A stretch of 64,000 nt of DNA from Aphelocoma coerulescens (lineage: Eukaryota > Chordata > Aves > Passeriformes > Corvidae): assembly GCF_041296385.1 (NCBI RefSeq), contig NC_091033.1:12728001-12792000 (forward strand). Direction: 5' to 3'. A program made the position numbers and the translations under genes. Numbering within the stretch: position 1 is the first letter of the stretch; the number at the start of each line of letters is the position of its first letter. The notes below the pieces were generated by a model. That model was given only the letters and a program-made list of their open reading frames with translations. It searched no databases and was not told the DNA's origin. Shown one piece after another: positions 39,201-51,038 of the stretch.

Positions 39201-40545
39201 ACCTGGCAATGACAAGAAAGCACACTGATTTAAAATACTGTTCTAACAATATCTTGGTTGTTCAAAGAACAGTGTGCACAGGTTATAGTTAGTAGCTAAA
39301 CTGCAATTTAACTTAAGTTTCCAGAGGCTGATTCCAAGTTATTCTTTATTCTGGTTTTTAAGTGAAGTGTCTGAAGTTACTTCTGCTATGTGTTCTCATT
39401 CTTGGGTAATCTTTCCAAAGGATATGACTCACTTCTCCATTATTTGCAAAGAATATGGAAAAAAGTAAAATATTATTATTTTGTGGGCATTTGGAAATGG
39501 ATGTAAAAAAAAAAAAAAGGTGGGATGTTGATCATTGTGAGTCATTTCTTGGGAAGAAGGGAAGAACAAACACTAGCTGCTGTCTTACTGCTGTGAAAGC
39601 CAAGGACTTAGTGCTGACTCAAGCAGTAGATATTGATGGCTGCAGAACACAAAGGAGATCTTACAGCAGGGTTAAAGAGGAAAACTTTTCCTCTTTATGT
39701 GATAAGGAGTTAGAGGGAGCGCCCTGTGTTGATTTCTTGGAAGGTCTTTTTTGTTTAAACAACCTTCTGGTTTAAACACCTTGGCCAGTTAGAATTATAT
39801 TGTGCAAACAGTTACTGAGTCTCCTTCTGAATTTCCAGAAATCCTGGCAAATCTTCAGGTACATAATGAAGTGCAAGACTGAATTCCATGGCACTGAGGG
39901 AGCTACCCCAGTAACTCACGGTGCGATCCCCTGCTGGCTCTGAGCATCTCTTCCTGGTTGGTGCACATATTGGTATACACAAAACTCAAGTGATCCTTTA
40001 TTACCCATTTGCATACTGATCAACTAATAGAAAAAAACCCTCTTTTGATACCAAAACTGATTTTTCAAAGTGACTTTGTGTTACTGTGGCCTTTGTGTAC
40101 TTTATTTCTTTACTGGGAACTACTCACTTATGTGTGTAACGACACAAAACACCTACAAAGCACACCCAACACAAAAACAGTGTCTTTTATAATCATGGGG
40201 ATTTTATGAGTAGAGGTTCTCATGGAGAAACAATTATAATTTGCATTGTCATTCCAACTTCCAATGAATATTTTTAAATTATAGTTTTATTAGTGCTAAT
40301 AAAAATAGTACCTGCTCTGTGATCTTTATCTGAGTTTATTCATTGTTATTTCTAAGTTACAAGCACAAGCTCTGAAGCAGAGTTAACAGCTGGGATGCCA
40401 TAGATTCAATTAAGTAAAATTAAAATGTTCACACTTTACCAAAATGATTTTGGATTTGTACATAAATAGCACAAATGATCAACAGTCCAACAGTCCACTA
40501 CAGGATGTTTCCTTAGGAATGCAGATAAATCTATGTGCCTAACTC

Positions 40546-40551
40546 TTTATT
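40546..40551 (-). terminator. Polyadenylation signal of CIMIP1
   Basis: AATAAA on the minus strand, 29 nt after the stop codon of CIMIP1. It implies a very short 3' UTR and supports exon 4 as the terminal exon. Confidence 0.65.
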
Positions 40552-40580
40552 TCATAATGTCACTCAGAGGGCTCACATGG

Positions 40581-43500
40581 TCACTTCATATTACAGACAG
40601 CTCCTTTGCAGCTTTGGATTTGATAATCATGTTCAAGTGCTAGCCCTGGAACACCTGATCTCCAGCCAATAAATCCCTGGGTAGTTTTAGGTACTGGAGG
40701 AGATGGAAGCACCTAAAATCAAAGTAACATGTAAAATTGAATGATGAAGAGGTTTTTGGATGCAGTTTCTGTCATACAACATTGTCTTGTGTGCTATAGT
40801 GTTCTAAAACCAAAAATCAAATCATTGTTTAGTAGTGTATGGTGGAATTCTTTTTTTTTTTTTTTTTTTAAGTTTGGTTCAATACTAAGGGCTTTAATTG
40901 CTTTATGTTATTAGGAGAAGAATTTTATCATTATTATGTATGGAAAAAAGACTAAAGCTGAAGATAATCATCATAATCATCTTTAAAACTAATTAACTTC
41001 TGCAGACAGGAGAAATAGTGCTTTCTCCTTGCTGTAATATATTTGGTAGCAATGCAGCTATGGAATAATAATTTTAAGTTCAAATGCCAAAGATACTACC
41101 AACCAAGTTGGCTTTTGCATCAAGAATTACTTATTCATTCTACCTTCTCTCTACTTTAAAAGATGGGTGAGTTAATCTGCAACTAATCTAGCTAAAAAGG
41201 AAACAAAACAAAAGCCAACAGACTCTGTTCAGTGACTGCTGTGCTTACTTTGGCTGAATCATCTCAATTGGGCACGTTCTATCATTTCAGCATCTGGGGA
41301 CTTAGCAGAGAAATACACAGCAAGAGAACAATGTTTCAGTTCTCTTGCCAGAGTTGCTTCACTTTGTTCCTTGGCCAAGATTAGAAAATGTTTATGATAT
41401 TTAGGTGGAGCAGTTCCTTAGAAAAGATAATTTTTATGGCCAAAAGTGCCACCCACTGAGCGGGATAATGAAGGAAATCATGTCCCACTTTCAGTCTGGG
41501 GGAGGGGACGATGCAGAAGCTTTTATTAGTCTAACCTAGAGAGAACAGATTTGACTGTTACCACAGGGTAAATGTGCAGAAAGACACACAGTTCTGAAAA
41601 GGATGCATGAAACTTCACTCTGAATATGTAAAGGGTGACCTAAATCACAGCTAACCCTTCTCTTCCTCCGAGTTCTGAGGTGAAATGGAAACTGTTCCAA
41701 TGTGCACCAGGCTCTGCACACTTGAGGAGCAGCTGGTAACTGCAGGGTTTGTTAATGCACCAACACCCTCACGGGGCTGAGACTCGACTGAAACTGCAAC
41801 TTGACTGAGATTGGAGGTTTTGGACAAAACTGAAGAACAAGTAGCACTAATGACAGAAATTATGCCATTTCATTTCTTTGCCACACTGAGCACTTGCTCT
41901 TAATTTTAATTTAATCTCAGTAAAAGCTTTTACTACTTCCTCACCCTTGGAATCCTTTGAAAGAAAGCTAGTTCAGCAAGTAAGATTTCCAATCTCTTTT
42001 ATTTCCCTAATCTTCTCTAAGTGGACTAACCTTCCTTTTCATTAGCATATTCTGCTTCCCCTTTTGTGAGTACGTTCCTCTCCCAATGTCACCACTTTAG
42101 ATGCATGTGGAGTTACCCTATTCATTGGTGATCCTGACACACCATATTTATAAATTAAACCATCAGTCACATTCTACTCTCCAGCTGTTTGACAGCTTTA
42201 AGACTCTGAATGTACATATAAATCAAATAAAACAAAATAATTATGACTTGGCTTATTAGAACTGGCTTATTAATTTGTGCTACTGAAGACGACAGTGGCA
42301 TTGTCTCTGCCAAAAAGCACACTCTTAAATAAAGGTAGAAAAATTACAACCATATCCAAAGGGCAATTCCTTGTCTTAAATGCTTTTAAAGCATAGCTTG
42401 GGTTGCAAATTCTTTGACCATTAGTTAAAGACCCCCCTCTGTAAGAAAACTGGGTTTTAGGGCCTGTGTGGTTTCTTAAGACAGATGTTGCTGTATTGCA
42501 ATTTTAAAATCTGATTTTCTAACCTTAATGTATTTTTCCACAGGTGTCACAGGTCGAACCTGCAGGTGATCTGGAAGCTGTATCTTGGGCTTTGCATCTT
42601 CTTTCTTTTCATCTCCAATCAACTAAAACCCAAACATAATTAAAAACTGGACTCTTCATCTTTTGAAATATACTGTAATATGAGATATCCACATGATTCC
42701 CCCTCATTGTTGCATCTGAACTTCCCGTTCTTTCCACCTCAAGCAGGGCTACTTATTTCAGTGCTTTGGAAATTACTGTTTTTTTTTGTTTCAGAGGACA
42801 TGCAAACTACATTTATAACTATGTAGGGGCTGCATCAGTCCTGTTCTTCAGCAATGAAATACTGTGATTCCAAATGTAACATCATTTGCTACTGTATTCT
42901 AATATCTAAACATCACTGAGAAGAGACATCACTCCAAATATTTTTGTTGGTTGTAGATTCCCCCACTGACAATTTAATTAGCTGGAACCTTTTCCCCTAA
43001 ATTTTTAAAATACCATATGGAGAGACAAAGGGGAAATATTTTCCTGTCAGTATGCATCTAGTACTTGTTAGCACTATTAGGAGTCATGCTTCTCAAGAGA
43101 AATATATCAGAATATGCACAGCATATAAATTACCACTTGATGTATTTTATTCAGAAGAAAACTGAATATTTGAACCATCTCAAGAGTAGTGCAGTTGCCA
43201 CCTCAGATGCCAGCTTAGTAAAGCATACTCACTACATTTCTAGTCTTCTGTGCTCTCATAATTTTGTGTCCAGATAAATTTGTGCACAAGCAGATTTCAT
43301 GTTGCTTATATGCCATTCAATTTTACCTCCTCAAGAGGTGTTTTCAAAAATCCCCATTTGTCAGCCCATCTTTTTGCAGCGTCTCCTTCACTTTCAACAC
43401 GTTTTTTCCTGAAACAAACAGACAAATACTTAAGATTACTTTGAAAACTTTGGTTAAAAAAAACCCCAACACACCAACCCAACTATTGATGTCACAAAGC

Positions 43501-43978
43501 ACAGCACTTTAGCAGGAATCTTTAAAATTCCACCTCAAACCAGCAAGTTTATGTACAAATTGTCACTGTCTGACTCAGAACTAATGGGAAAATACTTCCC
43601 AAAGGTTTGAAACAGCGCGTGTGAACGCACTGCCTTTAAATTATGTTTGTTAAGAAGCGGAGGAGGTTGAAAAGTAAGCACCAATGTGCTTTCAACATAC
43701 TTCCATTTACTGTGTTGACTGACTGAGATGCCCCGTCCCCACACCGGGTGGGGAAGGAGGGGAGCGCGCTGGAGCCAGCTCCAAAAGCCCTGACCTTTTT
43801 ACCAAGGCACGCTTTACCCACTTTAAACACACGAGAACTCTTTCAGCGCGGAGCTGCGGGGCACCCCAGGGCGGGAGGGGAAGGTGGAGGGGAGCAGCAG
43901 CAGAGCAGCAGCGGCTGCCGGAGCCGGACGGGGCTGTTACCAGTTGTCGTCCTGCGCTATGAAGTTGCAGGCCTCCAT
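40581..43978 (-). CDS. CIMIP1: CIMIP1 (C20orf85), ciliary microtubule inner protein 1 (complete, 4 exons)
   Basis: This small protein lies in the lumen of doublet microtubules of motile cilia. Coding exons on the minus strand: 43978-43941, 43408-43327, 42622-42524 and 40712-40581 (38, 82, 99 and 132 nt), giving 116 codons plus TGA. All junctions are GT-AG with matching phases. Signature segments are [14 protein letters not shown] (residues 28-41 region), [12 protein letters not shown] (end of exon 3), and VLPSPPVP and [15 protein letters not shown] in exon 4. These align closely with human C20orf85 (137 aa). The N-terminus [13 protein letters not shown] is shorter than the human one, and the C-terminus ends soon after SCKGA, about nine residues short of human. 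The start is the only methionine in the exon 1 frame before the repeat-derived open frame upstream. Synteny with RAB22A and PPP4R1L agrees with human 20q13.32. Confidence 0.93.
40851..40869. repeat. Poly-T tract
   Basis: Nineteen consecutive T residues in CIMIP1 intron 3, or poly-A on the gene's sense strand. No adjoining retroposon body was recognised. Confidence 0.8.
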
Positions 43979-44040
43979 CAGGCCGGAGCCGCGGCGCCTC
44001 AGCTCCGGTGGGAGCAGGAACTCGCCGCGGCCGCCCGGGC

Positions 44041-44053
44041 GTTGCGGGGCAAC
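44041..44053 (-). promoter_or_regulatory. X-box-like (RFX) site of CIMIP1
   Basis: GTTGCGGGGCAAC is an inverted repeat of GTTGC and GCAAC with a 3-nt centre. This is the form of an RFX X-box (GTTGCC, short spacer, GGCAAC) with one mismatch. It lies 63 bp upstream of the CIMIP1 start codon. RFX factors with FOXJ1 control motile-cilia genes, so the site fits the gene. Binding is inferred from the motif. Confidence 0.5.
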
Positions 44054-44068
44054 GGCGGCGGGAGGGGC

Positions 44069-44173
44069 GGGAGCCCGGGTGGGAGGGACGGGAGCCCGGG
44101 TGGGAGGGACGGGAGCCCGGGTGGGAGGGACGGGAGCCCGGGTGGGAGGGGCGGGAGCCCGGGTGGGCGGGCG
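44069..44173. repeat. 21-bp tandem repeat, five copies
   Basis: Five head-to-tail 21-bp units start at 44069, 44090, 44111, 44132 and 44153. Each begins GGGAGCCCGGGTGGGAGGG. The last unit drifts into GGGCGGGCGG. A partial unit precedes the first, and the array runs directly into the pentamer array that follows. Confidence 0.9.
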
Positions 44174-44180
44174 GGCGGAG

Positions 44181-45222
44181 GGGGTGGGAGGGGCTGGGAG
44201 GGGCTGGGAGGGGCTGGGAGGGGCTGGGCGGGGGTGGGAGGGGCTGAGAGGGGCTGGGAGGGGCTGGGAGGGGCGGGGCTGGGCTGGGAGGGGCTGGGAG
44301 GGGCTGGGAGGGGCTGGGAGGGGCTGGGAGGGGCTGGGCGGGGCTGGGCGGGGTTGGGAGGGGCTGGGAGGGGCTGGGAGGGGCTGGGAGGGGCTGGGCG
44401 GGGCTGGGAGGGGCTGGGAGGGGCTGGGAGGGGCTGGGAGGGGCTGGGCGGGGCTGGGAGGGGATGGGCGGGGCTGGGCGGGGCGGGGAGGGGCTGGGAG
44501 GGGCTGGGCGGGGTTGGGAGGGGCTGGGAGGGGCTGGGAGGGGCTGGGCGGGGCTGGGAGGGGCTGGGAGGGGCTGGGAGGGGCTGGGAGGGGCTGGGAG
44601 GGGCTGGGAGGGGCTGGGCGGGGCTGGGAGGGGCTGGGAGGGGCTGGGAGGGGCTGGGCGGGGTTGGGAGGGGCTGGGAGGGGCTGGGAGGGGCTGGGAG
44701 GGGCTGGGAGGGGCTGGGCGGGGCTGGGCGGGGCTGGGAGGGGCTGGGCGGGGTTGGGAGGGGCTGGGAGGGGCTGGGAGGGGCTGGGAGGGGCTGGGAG
44801 GGGCTGGGAGGGGCTGGGCGGGGCTGGGCGGGGTTGGGAGGGGCTGGGAGGGGCTGGGAGGGGCTGGGAGGGGCTGGGAGGGGCTGGGAGGGGCTGGGAG
44901 GGGCTGGGAGGGGCTGGGAGGGGCTGGGCGGGGCTGGGCGGGGCGGGGAGGGGTTGGGAGGGGCTGGGAGGGGATGGGCGGGGCTGGGCGGGGCTGGGAG
45001 GGGCTGGGAGGGGCTGGGAGGGGATGGGCGGGGCTGGGAGGGGATGGGCGGGGCTGGGAGGGGCTGGGAGGGGCTGGGAGGGGATGGGCGGGGCTGGGCG
45101 GGGATGGGCGGGGCTGGGAGGGGATGGGCGGGGCTGGGCGGGGCGGGGAGGGGCTGGGAGGGGCTGGGAGGGGCTGGGCGGGGAGGGGCGGGGAGGGGCG
45201 GGGAGGGGATGGGCGGGGCGGG
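44181..45222. repeat. G-rich minisatellite, GGGNN pentamers (10-bp unit GGGCTGGGAG)
   Basis: About 1 kb of pentamers (GGGCT, GGGAG, GGGCG, GGGTT and GGGAT), mostly paired as the 10-bp unit GGGCTGGGAG. The register is unbroken by any indel that is not a multiple of five. Because 10 is not a multiple of 3, the array reads open in all frames with a 10-residue period. This gives spurious Gly/Trp/Glu-rich plus-strand frames and Pro-rich minus-strand frames of 290-540 codons. The plus strand has more than 200 G runs of three or four, so strong G-quadruplex potential is expected. It lies just upstream of CIMIP1. Confidence 0.95.
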
Positions 45223-46665
45223 TGGGAGCCCGTGAATGAAAGGTCGGGCAGTGCTCGCACGTTTTTTGGGTGTCCTGTTCTGTCGTCCTTTGGAAGTTCT
45301 GTGGTGGTACCGCAGCTGCATCTCTGGGAATAAAGCAGCAAATTCCCATTTCGTGCTTTCTTTAGGCCCCTCAGGAAGGCAGGGGAAGTGCTTGGTAATT
45401 TTTTTTTGGGTGTCTTTAAATGTAGGAAAACACGTTTGGGTTAAGGTGCTGGAAAGCTGCTTTTTAACCTGCTGTCCTGTGCCTGGTTCCTCTTGCTTCA
45501 CACCAAAATTGTCTTTTGATAATTTCATTGGGAAACAACCCCAGTCCTGTGATACAGTGTCTGCCTGATCCCTTTTTCTGATGAATGTTCTTTACAAGCT
45601 ACATGCCCATGACAGAAGGTCTGAGAAAGACCTCAACGTACTTTTTGGCTTCTTTGTAGAACCCAGAATATATTTACAGCTTGTAAAGGGTTCTTTGTGT
45701 TCCAATATATTAATATTTTTGGCTCTACATGAATTTTTTTGTAATTTTATTTTCTTGCACTTGCTGGATGAAATGTTTCAACAATGAGTGGAGCCAGCTG
45801 GCTCTTTGCCCTCTTGGGTTTAAATGGTTCCCCGACCTCTTTGGATTTGTCTGGAAATGGACTTGTGTAAACACCCTGGAAATAGTTAATGGGACTCTCA
45901 CACCACTGGGCACTTATTATCCTTATTAGAAAATAAACGCAGAAAGGTTTTGACTTCAGCTGAATGGTTTATAGGCTGTGTGTTTGAAGGTTTAATTACT
46001 AGACTTTTTAAAAGAAAAATCCAAAAGAGCTAGAGCCCTTAAATATTTGAGTATGAGAAGACTATATACATTTATTAGTCATTTTAGAAGTACTAAGAAC
46101 CTCTGTTTGAATAAGAGGAGAATAAAAACTCCTCCTGTAATTCTAAAATAGCAATTAATACTGCTCTTCTGGGTCTCTGAAAATCATTAAAGTATCAACA
46201 AATGGAATATTTCACTTACATGCCATTTCTTGATTCTCTAACTGATAATTAGGGTAGCAATTAAATCAGCTGGGTCTCCTATCACACCCATAAATGCTTA
46301 CTCATTGTCCTACTTAATTAACTCCTGCTGCTTAGTCACATTTATCTCAGGAACCTTCTTATTGCTTTGATGCTTTCTGGGAAAAAGATAATTTGTTAAT
46401 GAAACAAATCCGTAGTTTACTGTGTCAGGGCTTAAACTGCACTAGCATTTGTCAAGAGAGATGAAACTTATACTGACACTGTGAAAATAGAACTTTATAA
46501 TGTTCAAGTCTTTTGTACTTACTTCTCAGATGAGGGAATGTAGTAAATGAGTAGTTAGTCTTAGGTCTTATTAGGCTCTTATGAGCACAGGGCAATATTG
46601 GAATTGTACAATGAGAAAAAAGTGAAATAGGATTTTAATGAGCTAATAATGATACTGACTGACAG

Positions 46666-46834
46666 GAATACAGGTCTATTGAGATTCCAGAGTCTTTTGT
46701 GGAAAGTCTGGATCTTGTAGCTACGTACAACAGCATTTGTCATCATGTGACAAATGTTGAAGTAGATCCTACATCACTCAATGTATCATCTTTAAATAGA
46801 ATCAAGTCTCAATACTTGGTGCCTTTTAAGATGG
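46666..46834 (+). other. Exon-like open segment of unknown origin (doubtful)
   Basis: A 169-bp segment preceded by ACTGACAG and followed by a perfect donor GTAAGT. It is open for 56 codons (contains ESLDLVATYNSICHHVTNVE) and runs a further 20 codons past the donor before a stop. A TGA lies in frame just before the acceptor. I do not recognise the protein. It could be a decayed exon, a fragment of a retrocopy, or chance. Confidence 0.15.
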
Positions 46835-49800
46835 GTAAGTTCTATCTGGATGTGGCCATAAATGTTGGAATTCCAATTCTTACTGTCATCTTCTAATTAG
46901 GAATTATCCAATTATTGAGCTGTTCAGTAGTACTGCTGTTGAACAAGAACTCACAACTGTTCTTCAAGAACTTACAACCTGTCCATAACTTGAGAGCTGC
47001 AGATTAATACCTGAGTTTGAGGTACCTTTCACCTGTGTCAGGCATCGCCCTGCCCCTGGGGAAGCAGTTTGGGTTTCTTACAGCCCCTATACTCCCTTTT
47101 CTCAGCCAAAAGCAGTGCTTGTGGTGCTGTGTCCTAATGTAGGCTGGGTGCTGATAGGGATTAAAACTAACCAAGGGGAAAATGAGATGTGTTAATGCAA
47201 ATACAGTTTTCTGTGTAGCTGTACAAATGCTTCCACCAGCACATGATGGGGCAATGCAGGAGGGCAGTGCTGGATGCTAGGTCCAGGTCTTTCCAAAGTT
47301 TTAGGATGATGTGTTGACAAAAACACAGGTGGTATTGCTCTGTGAAATAAGTCAGGGAACCAAATAAGCTTAAATAGGCCCTGCAGAAAGTCAGCTCACT
47401 GTTTTAATCTCTTCCACAGAATAGATCCACAAGCACTTGTGCTTCTGCATGGAGGCATCGGACAGAACAGAGACAGGAAAAGATGATGTGAGCTGAAAAG
47501 AGCAACACAGGTAGATATCTTAATCTTCTACTGCTGCTGAAGACTTTGTATAATGCAATTTTGGCTGTGTAAATGTTTGCATTCTTCAAAATCCAAGTTA
47601 ATTTTTTGTTTTCTGGAAATCTTGTGTGTGTACCCTGATAAAAGGATGTTAAGGCTTTGTATATTGCTTGTTTATGGAGAAAGTATCCAGATGAGTACAC
47701 AAAAGCTTTCTGTGTCCTAGTCTGAAGTGACTTGAAGGAAACAAACATGTTCTCTTTTGAGTTCTATCTAAGGATTTGTGAGTGTTGTTTATGAACATCT
47801 CCACTCCCACAGAATGTGCTGAGATTTGAGTCTGCATGATACTTGGATTCAAGTGCTAAAGAATTGTTGCTAAATCAGCCTTTGAATTGTGTACCTGTTT
47901 TGTGAACACTTGTGACACAAACTAGCAAAGGTCTGGTTTAATGGAAACTGGTTTTCTTGTGGAGATCATGGTTACACAGAGTAATTCTTTCTTCATGGGA
48001 GCAACTCTGGCACAGGGGGCTGCTTATATATCCATTTGTGTAGTTATGCTTAGGCTTTTGCATTGAAAATGTTTACCAAAAAATATTAGTTAATACTGGC
48101 AGTTTTGTGTTTGCTGCTCCACAGTTTGCAATATGAGGTGTGGAAGTCTAAAAGAGGAGTATTTGACCATAACTTCAGTGTCTTTTTGTAATGTTTTTTG
48201 CATAATATTTCAGATGCAGGCAGCCTGAGACTGCCTTGTTATGATTACTGTGACTTAAGTAATGAAGTCCCATTGACACAGACTGGTTTCATTTAAAAAA
48301 ACCCCCTGCTAAAGTCTATCACATCAAGAATATGTTAATTGGAGTTCCTGAATTTCCATTCATGAACGTAACCCAGCAGCCTGGTTAGAATCATTATGTT
48401 GTGGCAAAATTTAGAACTCTCATCTTATTGTGGCTGTAATTATCCAGTGGCTTTTGAAACGGTGAGGGCATGTTTGTTTTCCCAATGATAATACGTTCCT
48501 TTTTTATCCATAAAATGGCACTTACAGCTACAGCTTTATGCAGATTTCTGTGCTTGAAAAATTCCATAATTCCCGGAGTTTTATTTGGTTTTGAGCAGAT
48601 TCATTCCTTTTTGTTCAAACTAAAGATTTAAGTGAGAGACTGCTTTATACTAAACCCGATGGATGCACTTACATTTGTCGCACTTGATGGAAGACGTATA
48701 GGTGCCCTCCAAACAAAATTATTTCTTCTGTGGATATGGAGACCTCTGTCACTTTCAAATTAGAGAAGGTCTTTGCATTGAAATCCTTGAGTACCAGCCA
48801 TTGTCTCAGAGCACAGCTCCCCAGTTCAGCAGAGAGCTTGCAGAATGCTGCCATGATGCAGTTTCAAAGAATATGGCCACCACTTGTAGCCACTGGAAAA
48901 ATTTCTTGTAAACGCCAATGTGCAACACTTAACAGAGCTCTCCTGCTGATAGGAGAAGTACCTAGGCACCATATGAATTAAAGATGGAAAAGAAAAAATT
49001 TAAAATTTTGTTGCATTGTATAAACTGAAATCAAACTCTTCATGGTCTTTGAAAGTATTTTGTGTTTCAATACAGTGCATGTTTCAAATTAGAAAGCGTC
49101 TCCTTTTTTCCTTTTTCCTGAAAGGCAGGGGGTCTGGGACATTTTAATCGCTTTCATATCCTACTCTGCAAATATATTATTTCTGCACAATAGTTTCTTT
49201 GCATGAGAATTGCTTAAATGATTCAAAAAGGATTGAAAAATATATTTCAAGTTTTAATTTTATGCACAAAACATTAATGAGCAGTGCCCCTTAGAGACTT
49301 GCTGTCAGTTTAACATATTCACAAAAATCTCAACACAGATGTTATTCCATCTAAATCCTTTTAGAGGGAAGAAACCAGTAATTTTTCCTTAGAGAATGTC
49401 AGAAAATATGTTATTGCTGAAAATTACATTTTGATCCCAGAATGCTATGTAAAAAGTCATTGCTAGGAAGAATAAATAGCACATTGTTTCTGAGGTAAAA
49501 TGCATGTGAAACTTTCTTGAGCCTCCTGTAAGTTTCAGAACAAGTGAATGTTCCATTAGTCCCATGTAATTTCTCTTGAAGGTGATTGCAGGCAGTGATG
49601 GGATATTGGCATCTAATTGTGTTCTAATTTAAGAGGATATTTGTTTTAAGTTCAGGTTTCTCTATTTGCAGCCATCACATGGTGAACTTATTGTCTCTTT
49701 TGGATACATTTTCCTCTGCATTCTCTGAGCATATAAATTAAAATACTTGCTAGAAAGTACATACTTGAAATAACAGTTTTTGTTGGAAAATACTTTAAGT

Positions 49801-51003
49801 ACTCTTTCTGTTCTGTGTTCTGTGATATGCCTGTGTTTTCTTCTTTTTCTTTGGTGTACTCATGTTGTATTCTGCTGGCTTGGTCTTGCCTGAGAACAGT
49901 TCTGACAGTGGAATTATAAAAATGATAAGATTGTAAATATTATGTTGCTCAGTATTGAGGAAATATTTTCTGTTCCACTTAATCTTAACTGGGGTTGATC
50001 TCCAGTGGAGAAGCTGTAGCCAGTTCCCTGGATAGACCCCAGCCATATGGGAGTGGTGCGTAGGTAATGTGAGAGAGGACATTTGGGAAAGTGTTGGATG
50101 ACTCAAAGAAATGGTTCTGCAATTTTCCCAGGTTCTAAGAACGCTTCTAGGACTGCATAAATAAAAGAATCATAGTAGGGAGTGAGTGCAGTACACAGTG
50201 CACCATCAGTTCTGTGCAGAGATAGCTGGTTGGAATAAGTGCCATCAGGTTTTTCAGAAGCTGTTTGGAAGAGGAGGAGGGTGAAACATGAGGCTGCAGT
50301 TCACCCATGACCAAAAGCAGGAGAATTGCCAGTTCCAGTCAAAGAAAGGTTTCAACCGCTTCTTGGGAGAGAAACAGCTCCTACAGCCACTTTGTGGTAC
50401 TTTGACAGAAGTAAAGGTTGTGGTTACGTAACACACAAAGTGGGATTTAGTTTCAAGTCTATTTTATGAGCACTGATGCACAGAATGGCAGGGATGATGA
50501 CTTGGTGAAACTTGAGGATACTGCAGTGGAATATCCTTTATGAAAATGTATTTATTTTGCAAAAGCAGATATCTTGCTCTCAAACAGCTTTTAATTTCTC
50601 TACTTTGCCATTAAGAACAGCACAGAGAAAATCTCTGTTTAGATGATGATAGAAAATAGCTGCAAAACTGTAAGCAAACACAAAAAAGACAATTTCCAAA
50701 CATTTGCTTTAAATAGGATATATTTTACTTGAAGTAACAAGCCTGGAGAATGAAATTCTGTTCTGCTGTAGAATACAAAGAGAAAGAAATGCATTCAGCA
50801 GCAATTTGTTGTTTTAATAGCAGCTATGGGATGTCTTGGGATTTAAATTATTCACACTGTCATACTTGTGTCTAGGTTCATCCTATTTTATACTTAGTTG
50901 CACTCAAAATGCTCAGTTTTTAGATGTATGCACTATAGGCAAAGCTGCCATAGTGAAAAATGGGTGTACAGTGCTGTAGTAGGAAAAAGACAACATAAAT
51001 CTC

Positions 51004-51038
51004 TTTTCCCAATATCAGTAGTATTGATATTGGGAAAA
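51004..51038. repeat. Perfect inverted repeat, 14-bp arms
   Basis: TTTTCCCAATATCA (51004-51017) and its exact reverse complement TGATATTGGGAAAA (51025-51038) flank a 7-nt loop. It lies in non-coding AT-rich DNA. Confidence 0.85.

Larger units (their letters stand above)
28330..40540. other. Intergenic region between PPP4R1L and CIMIP1
   Basis: About 12 kb with no recognised gene. Mammalian gene order would place ANKRD60 here on the plus strand, but no frame has an ankyrin-like pattern. Notable contents are a cluster of CpGs at about 35905-36210 and an unusually long minus-strand open frame at 34729-35307. Otherwise I see only AT-rich sequence with short random frames. Confidence 0.6.

Noticed and set aside
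43707..45528. Several very long open frames (about 290-540 codons) on both strands, Gly/Trp-rich or Pro-rich
   Set aside because: They are reading of the pentamer minisatellite, whose period keeps all frames open. Only the last few codons before 43941 on the minus strand ([13 protein letters not shown]) belong to a gene, CIMIP1.
47404..47748. 114-codon minus-strand frame
   Set aside because: No family resemblance, and the sequence composition is that of the surrounding non-coding DNA.
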